A stretch of 64,000 bases of DNA from Karstenula rhodostoma CBS 690.94 (taxonomy: Eukaryota > Ascomycota > Dothideomycetes > Pleosporales > Didymosphaeriaceae). Below the pieces are notes generated by a model that was given only the letters and a program-made list of their open reading frames with translations, made no database searches and was not told the origin of the DNA. The stretch's first letter is position 1. Every line of letters begins with the position of its first letter. A program made the translations under genes and the position numbers. The stretch is from contig MU001513.1 of assembly GCA_010093485.1 (NCBI GenBank), forward strand, positions 137,696-201,695, given 5' to 3'. Positions 10,233-21,819 of the stretch are shown one piece after another.

Positions 10233-11227
10233 GTTTATGGTGAGTCAAACAATCTGCGACTAGAACTGGTGTGCGTAAGTTGTAGTGGGCTTTTGCTCCG
10301 TGCAATAGGACTCTGTACTTGTGTTTTCTTCGTAGTGTTGTTACTGGTTTTGGTTGCGGGCCTCCAGTATGATTTTGAGGGGTACTTATAGTAGTGGCGC
10401 AGCTCGGAGGGCTTCATCGTTCTGCCATGACTGTCTCTAGGCGTGAAAACATGTTGATGATGCTTCAGCATGAATACAGTACCTCACTCACCGCAATCAT
10501 CTCGACTATTCAGCATTTCAATTCGCGGAAGGAACGATGGCGAGGGTATTATGCGGGCGTGACTGCTGCCTGGACAAGCGCCAGCAAGAATGCAAAGACC
10601 ATATTGTGGGTACTGCTAAAGTGGCAGTCGTGGTCGAATGCGCGGGCCATGGAGTGACAGCGGCGCATTCTATCGTTCTCGTGACAGTTCAATAACTGAG
10701 GATCCCTTGCGCTCGTCGATCAACATGGCGCATATCAATCTCCCGGCACCTAGGAAGGACTCCACACTCGCGGCAAGGCTGTGTGCTCTCGATCCGACGA
10801 CGATAGAGGTCAGGACTACTGTGGTTGCAGCCATATCTTTTGGCAGTAGGTCCTCCGGAGCAGGGATACTGTAATCTAATAAGTTCTCCCTAAAGATATA
10901 GACTATACCTAAAGGAGATAATACTAGGACTAAGAAGGTTTATTTATAAGTAGTTTTATATTATCCTACCCTGATTTAAAGCCGGGCTAAGAAGTCCCCA
11001 CTGCCAAAAGATAGGGCTGCGACCACAGTAGGTGTGCCCGTTCGTTCCGTGAACTAGTTGGTTAGCGCGAGGCTTGACGTCAGTCATGGCCGACATGTGT
11101 ACCCTTCAACTTCCAGCCAACGTTTTGTTCATCACACACACCGTTAGCCAATAATCCCCCCCGAGCGACGGTCAATCACATCGTCATCACCCCTTCCCAA
11201 CACCTTTGTCTCTAGTAGACGGCCACA
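10233..11227. other. Gene-poor spacer with a MITE
   Basis: Short unremarkable frames at 10394-10874. The MITE occupies 10817-11030. The last 190 bp lead into the small mitochondrial gene and include pyrimidine-rich leader sequence. No other gene seen. Confidence 0.5.
10817..11030. mobile_element. MITE with 32-35 bp terminal inverted repeats and TA target duplication
   Basis: The left arm 10816-10850 begins CTACTGTGGTTGCAGCC. The right arm 10997-11031 ends GGCTGCGACCACAGTAG. The arms are inverted copies with about three mismatches in 35. The element proper would be CTGTGG...CCACAG (10819-11028, 210 bp) between TA dinucleotides at 10817-10818 and 11029-11030, as for Tc1/mariner-type non-autonomous elements. 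The interior is AT-rich, non-coding and about 140 bp long. Confidence 0.75.
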
Positions 11228-11521
11228 ATGCCTCTTCGCGTGCCGACGGCTCGCTTAACGCCGCGACTCTACCGTCGCACCTTCAGCACAACACCGCGTG
11301 CCTTCCTGAACGAGGTGGGCAACCGCTCAGGCGAGCAGCTCGAGCAAAAGAAGCAGGAGCAATTGAAGAAGCAGGAGAAGGGCGAGGGCCACTGGCATGA
11401 GGAGCTGGCGTCACAGTCCGAGGCCAAGATGGCAGCAGACAAGGAACATGTCGAGGATCACGACAAACACATGGGCGAGACGGCCAAAAAGGGTGAAAAG
11501 GGGGAACTATCTGTAAGCTAG
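11228..11521 (+). CDS. Small mitochondrial-type conserved fungal protein
   Basis: Single exon, 97 residues. The N-terminus MPLRVPTARLTPRLYRRTFS followed by TTPRAF is an Arg/Ser/Thr-rich, acid-free presequence typical of mitochondrial import with a plausible cleavage near residues 20-25. The mature part is highly charged and helical (EQLEQKKQEQLKKQEKGEGH, HWHEELASQSEAKMAADKEH), resembling small fungal mitochondrial proteins of unknown function. No membrane segment. The exact role is not known; assignment to mitochondria is inference from the presequence. Confidence 0.65.
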   Translation: MPLRVPTARLTPRLYRRTFSTTPRAFLNEVGNRSGEQLEQKKQEQLKKQEKGEGHWHEELASQSEAKMAADKEHVEDHDKHMGETAKKGEKGELSVS

Positions 11522-12167
11522 CACTGTGCACGAGTGGACCGCATCGACGCGCTAACACTTGGGAGTGATTGTCAGCCAGTCTAGAGCGCGTTGAGTGTAC
11601 ATACAGTAGTACATAGTGGGGATAATCTTTGGTGCGAATCTTGGGAGCCACGTTAATCAGAGTTGCAGATCATGTTTCCTGGGCTCCAGCTGAGACGGCT
11701 GCAGACATGGTTTGCGAGCAGACGGGCCGGCAAATGGGCAGCGCGGACGAAGGAAAGCAATGGCAAGAGCGGGCAGAGACGGGCAGGGCACAGCTACGGA
11801 TGCGGGAGAGGGCTTGGCGGGCTGCCGCATCGGGCTAGACGCGGGTTGCGCCGCAGTCTCCACACGTGCCTCCCTGAAGGATGCTAGCGCCTTACCTCGT
11901 CGGGTCACGCTTCGGAGCGGCGACGCAGTTCAGGAGCGCAGAAGCCAGACACCGAAGCCAGACACAGAAGCCATCTCTCAATCGACGCACACACCCCCTT
12001 TCGGAGCGTGCACCAATGCATGCAGTACATGTGCGAAAGCCTCCGCTCGTCGAATCGAAATTCCCCTTCTAAACCTGCGCCCCAGGTTGCCGCTCGCCTG
12101 CTCTGTCTCGCGCTCGCAGCCATCTGCGTCGCGTCCAAGACCAACGCCCGCGGTGCAGCTAACAGGA
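11522..12167. other. Upstream region of the second Zn2Cys6 gene
   Basis: Overlapping GC-rich frames on both strands without domains. It most likely holds the 3' flank of the small mitochondrial gene and the promoter and leader of the regulator at 12168. Confidence 0.45.
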
Positions 12168-13951
12168 ATGCCAAAAGCGCAGCGCTCGCGCGCATGCCAG
12201 CAATGCAGAGAGCGGAGAGTCAAGGTGCGTGTGTTCCTGCGTCCGCTACGCATGCACATCTGAGATGTTGACGCGTCGCTGTCTAGTGCGATGAGACGCC
12301 CGAGACGTGCCAGCAGTGCCGCCGCCTCGACCTGCCGTGCTCGGGCCCCTTGCAGGGCTCCGTCATCATTGACATGACGGACCGCGTGACCAAACCACGA
12401 CCACGCAAGAAGCGCGAAGTAAAGACCAAAAGCGAGAAGGAAGCATCGCCTATCGACGGGGTGCTGCTTAAGACGGAACCCGCCACTCCGGATTCCCCTT
12501 CGATCGTATCGGCGCTACCCGTCGCTACTCCGCCCAGTCGGAAAACCCCCGTTGCCGTTGACCAAGTCCAGCGTAGCGAATTAGCGACAAAGGACGCCAT
12601 CGCCCAGATCAAACGTCACTACAGACTGCCTGCCCTGTACCAGCCCTCGAAAGCCGTTTCCGATGCCCTGGACGTGGCCTTCATCTCGCACTTTGTGAAG
12701 CAAAACAACACCACGCGCAGGTACACGCCCGAAGTGCCATGGATCACCTCGCTGCCAAACCTGCGCGGCGTCGCCACCAAGCCCGCTGTACGCCTGTCAA
12801 TCCGTGCAGCATCCATGGCTTTCTACGCTGCCGTGCATCGAGACACGACCGTTCTCGTCGACTCGTACCGATGGTACACGATGAGTCTGCATAGCCAGAG
12901 ACAGTCGCTTGCCAGACTGGGTGCGAACTGCGTGCCCGACGACGAAGAGATCCTCGTGCCCATCATCCTGAGCATCTACGAGGCCTACGCCGGCACAACC
13001 ACGACCAGCATGTGGCCGCACATGGCAGCAGCAGCGAAGATTATTGAGCTACGTGGGCCGACCAATTGCACCGGTGTTACCGCTACTCTGTTCAGGATAA
13101 TGCGCGTTTCCGATGTGAGTTGAGCCTGGATTCGTGACCCCTTCATCACTGACGACTCCCAGGCACACAAAGCAATCGTCTTCAACACACCCTCCGCCTT
13201 TGCTTCGCCCGAATGGCTGACCACTCCCTTTATAGGCCAAGCCAAAAGCGCCCACCAAGAGATTGCTGACATCATGCTGCACATACCCGACACCATCGCT
13301 ATGCTCGAGGTCATGCCAGGTAGCCTTCGTCGCTTCTTCAACCAGCCACTGCCCTTTGGTGCCGTCGTCGAACCCGTCGCTGCACGAATACGCACATGGC
13401 TACGCTTCCTCGACGATTGGGCAGCACGCTTCCCCTACTTCACAAAAGCACCCACCAAAGAGGTCATCATCACCACCGACATGATCAACTTCTCATCAGG
13501 CGTTCACGTCACCGCCAACGGAGATCTAGCATTGCCAGACAGCTTCGTGGCCTTCACAGCGGCATCCTACCAGGCTCTCCGCTTAATCCTCTACCTGCTT
13601 CTCCATAAAATCACGCCGAAGATGACCCCGCTGCCTACGCCTGTTTCTGTCACCGCACCCCCTTATCCCTCACCGCCGTCTGCATCTTCACCAACCCTTC
13701 TTCGCAACGATGAAGCCTCGTTCCTGGACGCGGCCACCACAGCCGCGCGAAACGTTTTGGATATCGCCAAATACCAGGAGACTACGCATCAAATTGGTGG
13801 TTTTGACGTGCTGCGCACTGTGTTCCCGCTCGTGATAGTAGGTAACTTGGGCCCGAGACAAGAAGAAAAGGTTCGAGCGGTTGCGGTACTTACGAAGTGG
13901 GGAGAGCAAAGGGGCATAGCTGGTCTGTGTACGGCGTGGTTGAATGTATGA
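12168..13951 (+). CDS. Zn2Cys6 transcription factor
   Basis: Putative nuclear regulator. Exons 12168-12224, 12287-13114, 13163-13951; 557 residues, all junctions in phase 0. The zinc cluster sits at the extreme N-terminus: Cys10, 13, 20, 27, 30, 37 (CX2CX6CX6CX2CX6C), with RERRVK between the second and third cysteine and intron 1 directly before Cys20. A basic segment KPRPRKKREVKTK follows (likely nuclear localisation) and then a Pro/Ser-rich linker. The remainder (about residue 130 onwards) is the helical domain seen in many such proteins, with SIYEAYAGTTTTSMWPHMAA followed by IIELRG. Start chosen because it gives a complete cluster with a good donor after the first exon. Its regulon is unknown; no metabolic cluster is adjacent. 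Confidence 0.85.
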
Positions 13952-15120
13952 AACCGGATATATTGAAAAAAGCCATTCAGTACTGGGTTCGACACAGCAC
14001 AGGAAGTACTCTTACCAGTCTGCATCTCAACAAGCTGCTTGGGTCCTCCACGACCATGCACCCAGGAGCAGAAACGGTCCATGTGGTGGCCCCATGTTGC
14101 CGGCTCGCGATTGACTCACCGCTCGCAACATGCCGCACGCTCCACACACTCAATCCTGGGCTATTGGAGCAAAATCAGCCGCAGCATCGCAGTACAGCTG
14201 TGCACCATCTATCTGCACGAATGCAGCAGCAGTACCTGAAAAGCGCAGCTGTGGCTGTGTCTATAGTAGCAGGGCATACATGCTGAGATGCGCCACTCGG
14301 CTCATGTGCAGCTACTATACCCAGCAGCTCCGAGACCAACGCGTCTCACCCACGAGCTCTCCGAAAGACCCGATGCCAACATGGCGGTAACAAGTTGCAT
14401 TTCATTCACTTACACAATGTCCTCTACATAATCTAAAAGCGTATCAACAAAAAAAGTAACTGCGGGTCATTGAGACTTCACCCCTTGTAGTTTTGCTCCA
14501 TCTGATCACCCACCAATGGCCTTTGCATCCCTGAGGAACAGACATTCGCTTTACACTGTTTGCCAAGCAGTGCACTAATTCGAGAACGGTACGATTAGTT
14601 CGCATGTCGTATGTCAATTTGATCCCATCCACTCCAAGGCAGCCCTCTCCGTGTTAAAGACCCACCGGCTTTCTTCGAGGGCTCGAGGCATTGGAAACAA
14701 AGCGGCTCGGTACCTCGGATCAAATGTGCGGCGTGTAAGTTGACAAAGACAGCAAACCTAGGAACAATGCGGCGTTTGTCGCAGTGTCCTGGATGGCGGA
14801 AAGCCATCGTGTCAATGACGTGTGTCCATCGCCGAGGGTTCATTTCATCAGAAGAAAAGCTGCTCGTGTAGTTCATGATGATACTCATTCCGTATATAGC
14901 GTGAAGCGTACGTAGGTACCTGTCCAGGTATCGAAAAAGAAGCAAAATTGCACCATACGCCAAACTGTACAGTGTAAAAACCCAAAACTCCAGGTTTGCC
15001 AAGCGGCATGAGCAAAGAATTGATCAAATGCAATCGAAGAACGTCGGTCTAATGGTATGTCGCACGCGAAACAGAAATGCCAAACGCTATGATAGAGAAA
15101 GGGACATGATGCAGGTACGC
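13952..15120. other. Spacer between convergent genes
   Basis: Contains 3' flanks of both genes. A minus-strand frame at 15002-14595 has one hydrophobic stretch but no start context, family or splice support. Nothing else seen. Confidence 0.45.
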
Positions 15121-16574
15121 TCAAGAAGTATGTGATCGAAAAAGCATTTTCAGGCCAGAGGGTTCTTTTTTCTTGCTCTTATCCTTATCCTTGACGGTCT
15201 TGCTGCGGGACGTGGTGGATGATTTGTCCGTATTTTCCGTCTTTTCCGTCTTTGCCGTTTTCGTGGTCTTCGTGGTCTTCGTGGTCTTTGTCGTCGCCTC
15301 GCTGCGGACGCTTTTCGCTTTGTGAGATTTCGAGCGATGCTCGCCGTCTTTTCTTGATCGTGCACTGCGCCGGGATTTGATGTCATCCTCGTCAAGGACT
15401 CCCTCGGCAGCGAGGTGTCGCGTTGCCCCAGGTGTTATGAGTTCGCCATCGACAGAAGTGCCAGCGCTTTCAGCTTCTAGGTCTGCGATGCCGCGGCGCC
15501 AGACCTCGATGCGGCTCAACTCCGGAGGCTCCAGCTCGTCCAGCATCAGCGGCTCATCGCTCTGACCCACGTCCGGATGTGGGTTCGGGCCCATATCCAC
15601 ACCCATGTCGACGCCCATAGCCATAGCCATGGGCCGGCCCTGCTCTTCCTTTTGAGACTGCAGCTTCTTGACGATTTTGTAGCCACCAAGCGCAACAATG
15701 GTAACACCAACCGCGACGCCACCGGCGATCATGAACTGGGGGCTTACGAGCAGAGCCACGACAGCAGGGAAACTCTTGCCAAGTATGGGGAGGACGCTGG
15801 GACCCATCTTGCGCAGCATTGTGCTGATCTCGCCGAGGGTAAGGGCAACTGCGGCCAGGGCATCCGGGTTCTTTTGCAGATTTTCGATCATGGAAGTTAC
15901 AGAATACTGCAGACAGTTGGCCTCGTCGAGGAGCATGGTGATCTTGGACGCCTTCTCGCGCAGCTCCACCTCGTCGTAGCGCTTGTCCGGCAGCGGGGGT
16001 GGTATGTCTCCATAGCACAGGTCCATGTCAACGCCTGAATCGGACTTTCGTCGCGAAGGGTCTGAGCGCTTCACGGCAACAGCAGCTTCGGTGTTGCGCC
16101 GGGCGAGCTCCATCCGGTGGCCCTCCTGGGCGGCGCCGGCCAGATCATCCTCGTAGCGGTGGCGGCTGCGGCTCGGCGAGGCGTCGTCGTTGGCATAGAA
16201 GCTGTCGGTGAAGCCGCGCTCCAGGGGCGGGCGCTCGGGTCGATGCGACTTTGATCTGTGGGTGGCGTGGGAGTGCTTGGAGCGGTGCGAGGATGCGCGC
16301 GAGCGGGCGTCGTCGTCGTCCAGGCGGACCGACTTGACGCCGTCGCGCAGCTTCTTCTCCTGCAGGGCGGCATTGCGCTCGGCCTGGATCTCGGCCTTGC
16401 GCTCGCGGTAGGCCGACTTTGCCTCCTTGAAGACGTTGATGATGTGCTTGGACTGCAGGCGGTCAGTGGGGATGCGGAGGGAGCTAGTTGGGGATTGCGG
16501 ATCGAGGGAGCACGTACGCTACTGACAACCTTGCCCGAGCGGTTGATGACGGTGATGGTCTCTCCTGCACCCAT
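15121..16574 (-). CDS. Conserved fungal single-TM protein of unknown function
   Basis: Exons 16574-16518 (MGAGETITVINRSGKVVSS) and 16452-15121, joined in phase 0 across a 65 bp intron; 462 residues. The second exon opens SKHIINVFKEAKSAYRERKA, a charged helical region, followed by an Arg/Ser/His-rich segment. After a Pro-rich stretch (GDIPPPLPDKRYDE) comes a helical block with ALTLGEISTMLRKMGPSVLP, then a Gly-rich hydrophobic segment around FMIAGGVAVGVTIVALGGYK (about residues 255-280) that could span a membrane. The C-terminal third is highly basic with a TKT repeat (codons for KTTKTTKTTKT near 15255-15290) and Lys-rich runs. I recognise the layout as a conserved mould protein but know no function. 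The start is set by the short first exon, which has a strong GTACGT donor. Confidence 0.72.
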
Positions 16575-17499
16575 GGTGGGAGTGGCAGTCGCAGAAGCGG
16601 CCGCAGAAAGGTGCAGCGCGTGCAAGGTGCAGTGGAACGTTGGACAGCGGACGCCGCAGCGTGACTATTTGGTCGACAGGCGCGAGGCGGTCAGGAAGTA
16701 TCAGTGCTCAGACTCCACCGCGCTTTATCCACTTGCCTAAGACACGCGTGCCGGGGTGGCTACTTAAGAGTCAAGAAGTCGAAGCGTCGAAGCCAGCAAG
16801 GCAACGGCGAACTGGCCTGGCGCGGGCGTTACGAGTGAGGCGGCTGCGAGAATGCGGGCAGGCCACTCATGCCCCACTACGCAGGAGCAGGTGCAGGCGC
16901 GGACGGGCGGTAGACGACGGCGGGAGTCGGGGTTCGCAGCCGTCAGTAGTCGGTGGCAGTGGGAGACGGTGAATGGCCTGTCGGGACACGCTGCGACGTG
17001 CACTGTGACGCGGAGGCGGCCTGCGCTGGCACGCGCGGCTGCCATGGGAGAGGCAGAGATGGGGTGAAGGCGTGGCGCCTTGTAACTCGACATGGCGAGT
17101 CGCTAGCAATAGCGGCTGTTTCTGCGGCCAGCGTGTCGCGGTGCAGCCCGGCCCCCCCCATTGGCGGCCCGGGCTGGCTGTGCTGGGGCGCTCTTTGTTG
17201 CGGCATGCCTTGGGAACGTGTCGCATGTGCGAGTGGCCGACTGCTGTCGTCGAATGCATCCTCGACGCATGCTCGACGCATCCTCGACGCATGCCCATGC
17301 CGCCCGGAAGCAGCGCGCCTGCATGCCTGAATCCTGCCATGGCGGCCATTGCTGCCCAAGTACCGATACAACCGTCCGTCAATGGCCACGACGTCTTCCG
17401 CTGCCATGATCGGCCCCGGGTAAGGGATCCAGCTACCAGAAAGCCCTCCTGCTCTACCACGGCATGCGCCACCAGATGTGGCGGTGCGTCGTCATCAGC

Positions 17500-17534
<35 letters not shown>

Positions 17535-18647
17535 AGCCAGAAGCCAGAAGCCAGAAGCCAGCAGCATCCAGATCCGTCCCCCGCTGAACACATGAGCTGG
17601 GGTTCGCGGGGTGCAGGTAGAACTGGACCTTCCAGTGGCGACGTGCATGTAGATGCTGCCCTCGCAACTGCTACCGGTATTTGTGGGGGCCGCACCAAAA
17701 CGTGACACGAGGGACGCTGGCTGAAGAAGCAGAGAACCCGTAGGTTGCGAATTGTACGACACGAATGATGGAAGCTGATGAAATGCTCGTGGGACTCGAG
17801 GTTGGTGCCATGAACGTAGCCACGGGGAAGCAGAGGCAATGCACACGTATTTCGCGGCTTCATCTTCTGCATTCAATTTGTTGCGAGAACGACCTGTGAG
17901 ACGAGAAGCACCTGGTACAAGGTCTCAGGCCAGCAACGGTGCTGGTTTACCTGGTCGGCCGTCTACGAGACAAGCCCTCGGCGAACAGAGACAGATACGT
18001 TGCATCTCCACATACAAAAGCACATTCCAGTAGGCACAATAATGCAGGTCCGGAATGTTTCTGCAGCAGATCGCGCCACTCGAAGAAGCAAGCTCGTCAT
18101 CGTAGATTCGGCCACGGCCAAGGTTGATCCGGAGCGGTGAGAGTCATGCTCGGGCTCCATCAGGGAGCGGATTCGGAAGATATCCACGAGACGCCAGCTT
18201 CCAGTCCTCAGCTGTCCTCTCCTTCCTCGCACTCTACCTTTGACCATGACCACGAGCAGGAGAGTGCAAGCCATGACCATGCAGCCATCGCGGTAAGCCG
18301 GCACGGCAACGTCAATGGCAGACGGCCAGCGTCGACATTCCCACTCCATCTTTTGTCAGCGTGCAGCAGCTCTAGCAGAAACATGTGTCCTTTTTCGAAT
18401 TCGATAACGTCTCAGGAGATCTTGTCTGGAGTTCGAGGCGCAACCAACACAGGTATGTCCGCTGTAACCCATCTTCAAGCCCCCGTCCCATGTCGCCGAG
18501 AAGCACCCGACAGTCTCCATGCGTGAGGCGGCTCAATTGGCAGCGTCCAGGGGCCAAGTCGGTAGGTGGGAGGATCAAGTGAAGACCCCACTGCGGAAAT
18601 GGGCCCGCTATGCTCTAGCGGGGCGTCCAGGGCGTTGGCGCACGACA
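16575..18647. other. 2 kb divergent spacer rich in tandem repeats
   Basis: GC-rich with long overlapping frames on both strands, none of them convincing. It includes the 7 bp minisatellite at 17501-17563 and an imperfect tandem of CTCGACGCATC/G at about 17258-17292. Promoters of the flanking minus gene and of Dug2 must lie here. A frame at 18137-18526 (Ser/His-rich) might be untranslated leader or an alternative 5' exon of Dug2, but no splice supports it. Confidence 0.4.
17501..17563. repeat. 7 bp minisatellite (GCCAGAG/GCCAGAA), nine copies
   Basis: Four consecutive GCCAGAG units are followed by four GCCAGAA units and one GCCAGCA. The switch from one variant to the other is clean, suggesting block amplification. 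Confidence 0.9.
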
Positions 18648-21603
18648 ATGTCATTTCGCACAGCGACACCACGCGACAATGTTTTGGCCCGCATGCAGGC
18701 TAACCCCTTGATGGCAGAGCTCCCCCAACATGCCGGCGCAATGGACACCAACGGCCAGCAACAAGCCGTGCTGGACGACGGCCGCACGCCCTCGCTTCTC
18801 CACCGCATGAAGCACGACAAGTCGATTCTCGCCCTCGTCGTCTCGTCGCAATACATCTTCGCCGGCACCCAGGGAGGAGAGATACTGGTGTACAGCCTCG
18901 ACACATACGAGCTGCGCAGGACCATCGAGGCTCACAGAGGAAGCGTGCTTAGTCTGACCCTGTCGCAAGACCAGTCACTGCTCTTCTCCAGCGCGACAGA
19001 TCCCATCATCAACGTGAGCAGGGCAGCCTCTTTTTGGGCGTGCCATGGAAGCTGACCTGCCAGATCTGGTGTACTTCAAGCTTCGGCCGTCTGTATGCGC
19101 TCTGGTCGCCCTACGATTTGGGCGACATCTTCTGCGTTGCCTACTCCTCCTACCACAAGACACTCTACCTCGGAGCGCAGAACACCAGCATCCAGGTACG
19201 ACGCACACGTCCAGAATGCCGATGCAGCTGACAAGCCAAGTGGTACGATCTGAAGCAGAAAGACGTCCGACCGCAACCTAACCCTGCATCGCACCCCTCG
19301 GAGCGCAAGAACCGCTTCTTCGATTCCACCGGCCCCGGCGGCATCTCGACCCCCCGACCACAAGGCGCCGACGCCACCTTGAGAGATGCTGTTGGAGGGC
19401 AGTACCTCGAAATCGACAGGCAGGACGTACACCAGTTCGCACACTATGGCTACGTCAACTGCATGCTCTTGGGCAAACGCATCCTTCCCGAGGCGCCTGC
19501 CGAGGAGGTGCTCGTATCCGGCGGAGGAGATGGCCGAATCGTTCTGTGGAGGATAGATGCGACCACCGGAGGCGCCATTTCAAGCCTCCACACGCTCGAA
19601 GATGGCAGAGAAGAAGGCGAGTCCATTCTATCCCTTGCACGGGACGGCTCGTTTCTCTACAGCGGACGCTTCGACGGCGAGGTCAATGTCTGGGATCTGG
19701 AAACAAGGCAGCTTGTCAGAAGTCTGAAGACTGCGACAGGAGACGTCCTCACACTTAGCCTTGGCGGTGGCAATCTATTTGCAGGTGGTGTGTCTGGTCT
19801 TGTGCAGGTAAGGACAACCCAGAACCATTGCCGTGAACCCGGGCTAACCACTGCAGAAATACAACCAACATTACGAGACCATCTCAACCTTCCAAGCCCA
19901 CGAGGGTCTTATATTGGCATCCAACTTCACCAACTACAATGGCAAACCGACCTTTGTGACTGGTGGTAATGATAACACCATCGTCATCTGGGAGGTGCCG
20001 GACTGCGAAGGCTGCGGGACTGATGTGAAGAGGAGTAACAATGGTAAGCCTTCAACCAGCCATCGCACATGTCTGTAGCTTCGCTAAAACCATGTTAGAT
20101 CTCATGGTAGAGTCACTTAATCAGTTCGTCTCTTTCAAGACCGTCTCATCCCTGCCCAAGTATCGTGCCGACTGTCGGCGCGGGGCTTCATATCTCCGCT
20201 CCGTCTTCCAGAATTTTGGCGCAGCTACCGAGATGCTCAATACGAGCGAACCCTACAATCCCATCGTTTTCGCAAAATTCCGCGGCAATCCTGCTTCTGC
20301 AGCTTCGAGGAAGAAAATCCTTTTCTACGGGCATTACGACGTTATCGCTGCGGAGAATGAACAAGCCAAATGGAAGCACGACCCCTTCACGTTAACAGGA
20401 GAGGGTGGCTATCTGTACGGTCGCGGCATTTCCGACAACAAGGGCCCAATAATGGCGGCTATCTACGCAGCCCACGAACTCGCCAATGAGCAAAATCTAG
20501 GTTCGGACATTTTATTCCTGATAGAAGGCGAAGAGGAAAGTGGCTCACGCGGCTTTGCGCAAGCTGTCCAAGCAAAAAAGGAGCTTATTGGTGATGTGGA
20601 CTGGATATTGTTGGCGAACAGCTACTGGCTGGACGATCACGTTCCCTGCCTCACCTACGGTCTGCGAGGTGTCATCCACGCAACAGTCCAGATCGAGAGC
20701 AAGCATCCCGATCTGCATAGTGGTGTCGATGGAAGCGCATTGCTTGATGAGCCACTGAAAGACCTTGTGATGCTCCTGTCAAGGCTGACTGGCTCGCATG
20801 GTAAAGTCCAGCTCCCTGGCTTTTACGACCCAATCTTGCCGCTCGCTGAGGACGAAGAGAAACTTTATTCTGAGATCACCGCCACGCTTCTCCGTGGCAA
20901 TCCTGACCTGGGCGATGCCGAATTGCTGGCTCAGTCGCTGATGCGCAGGTGGCGAGAAGCATCACTCACGATCCATCGCTTCCAGACCTCGGGACCGGAC
21001 AATTCCACAATCATCCCGCGATTGGCTAAGGCGTCGTTGTCCCTCCGACTGGTGCCCAACCAGGAAGCATCCGAGGTTGCCCGCTTGCTCGAAGACTTCC
21101 TCCAATCAGAGTTCTCCCAACTCGACTCTAAGAACTCTCTCAATGTGACGATCGACCACCAAGCTGAACCTTGGCTCGGCGACTTCACGTCTCCCATCTT
21201 CCAGACCCTAGAATCGGCGATCATGTCCGTCTGGGGTCCCACCCTCGGGCGTCGACGCAGCTCTGTACATACACTCAAACATAGTCACGACTACTTCGAT
21301 CCCAACCCCAACTCCGGCTCTGGTGACCGACCCAGTCCAACAACTTCAAACACTCTGGCCAATGGCTCAGGCGAACCCGATGAACAAGGATTCGTGGCAC
21401 AGAAACCTTTGTACATCAGAGAGGGAGGCAGTATCCCCAGCATCAGGTTTCTAGAGAAGGAATTCGATGCCCCTGCTGCGCAGCTGCCGTGCGGGCAGGC
21501 AAGCGACAGTGCGCATCTGGATAACGAGCGCTTACGGCTTGTCAACTTGTACAACAGCAAAAAGATCTTCAAGAAGGTGTTTAGTGAGCTGCCGCTGCGG
21601 TAG
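18648..21603 (+). CDS. DUG2: Glutathione degradosome subunit Dug2 (WD40 plus M20 peptidase-like)
   Basis: In yeast Dug2 pairs with Dug3 to hydrolyse the gamma-glutamyl bond of glutathione in the cytosol; Dug1 then cleaves Cys-Gly. Exons 18648-19013, 19064-19195, 19241-19807, 19857-20043, 20099-21603; 918 residues. The N-terminal half carries WD40 repeats: YIFAGTQGGEILVYSLDTYE, LYLGAQNTSIQWYDL, VLVSGGGDGRIVLWRID, LYSGRFDGEVNVWDLETRQL, FVTGGNDNTIVIWEV. The C-terminal half is an M20 metallopeptidase fold with ILFYGHYDVIAAENE (metal His/Asp), GRGISDNKGPI, EGEEESGS (catalytic Glu pair), HPDLHSGVDG and SDSAHLDNER. All canonical metal-binding positions appear kept. Start is the first Met of the continuous frame after an upstream non-conserved stretch; an earlier start in the same frame at 18519 is possible. 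The domain order WD40 then M20 is diagnostic. Confidence 0.93.
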
Positions 21604-21819
21604 ACAAAGATGTCGGGCTACAGGGTATATGTGCGCAATAAAAAACGCATTTGGCGTTCGGAGGTGGAATGTAACGAGGCGCTGTATGTATGTGATGGAT
21701 ACCCACAATAAACTACTTAGTTACTCGAAAATCTTCTCACTCCTCTCTGCATTCCCTATAACTACAACCATTTGTCAACTTACCAAGCTAGTCAAAAAAC
21801 TAAACATCGGACTTCGGCG

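Noticed and set aside
14595..15002. 135-codon minus-strand frame with a hydrophobic N-terminus
   Set aside because: Lies in the 3' flank of the 15121-16574 gene; no start context or family resemblance.
18137..18526. Ser/His-rich plus frame as first exon of DUG2
   Set aside because: No donor/acceptor pair joins it in frame to the WD40 exon, and the Met at 18648 gives a complete protein.
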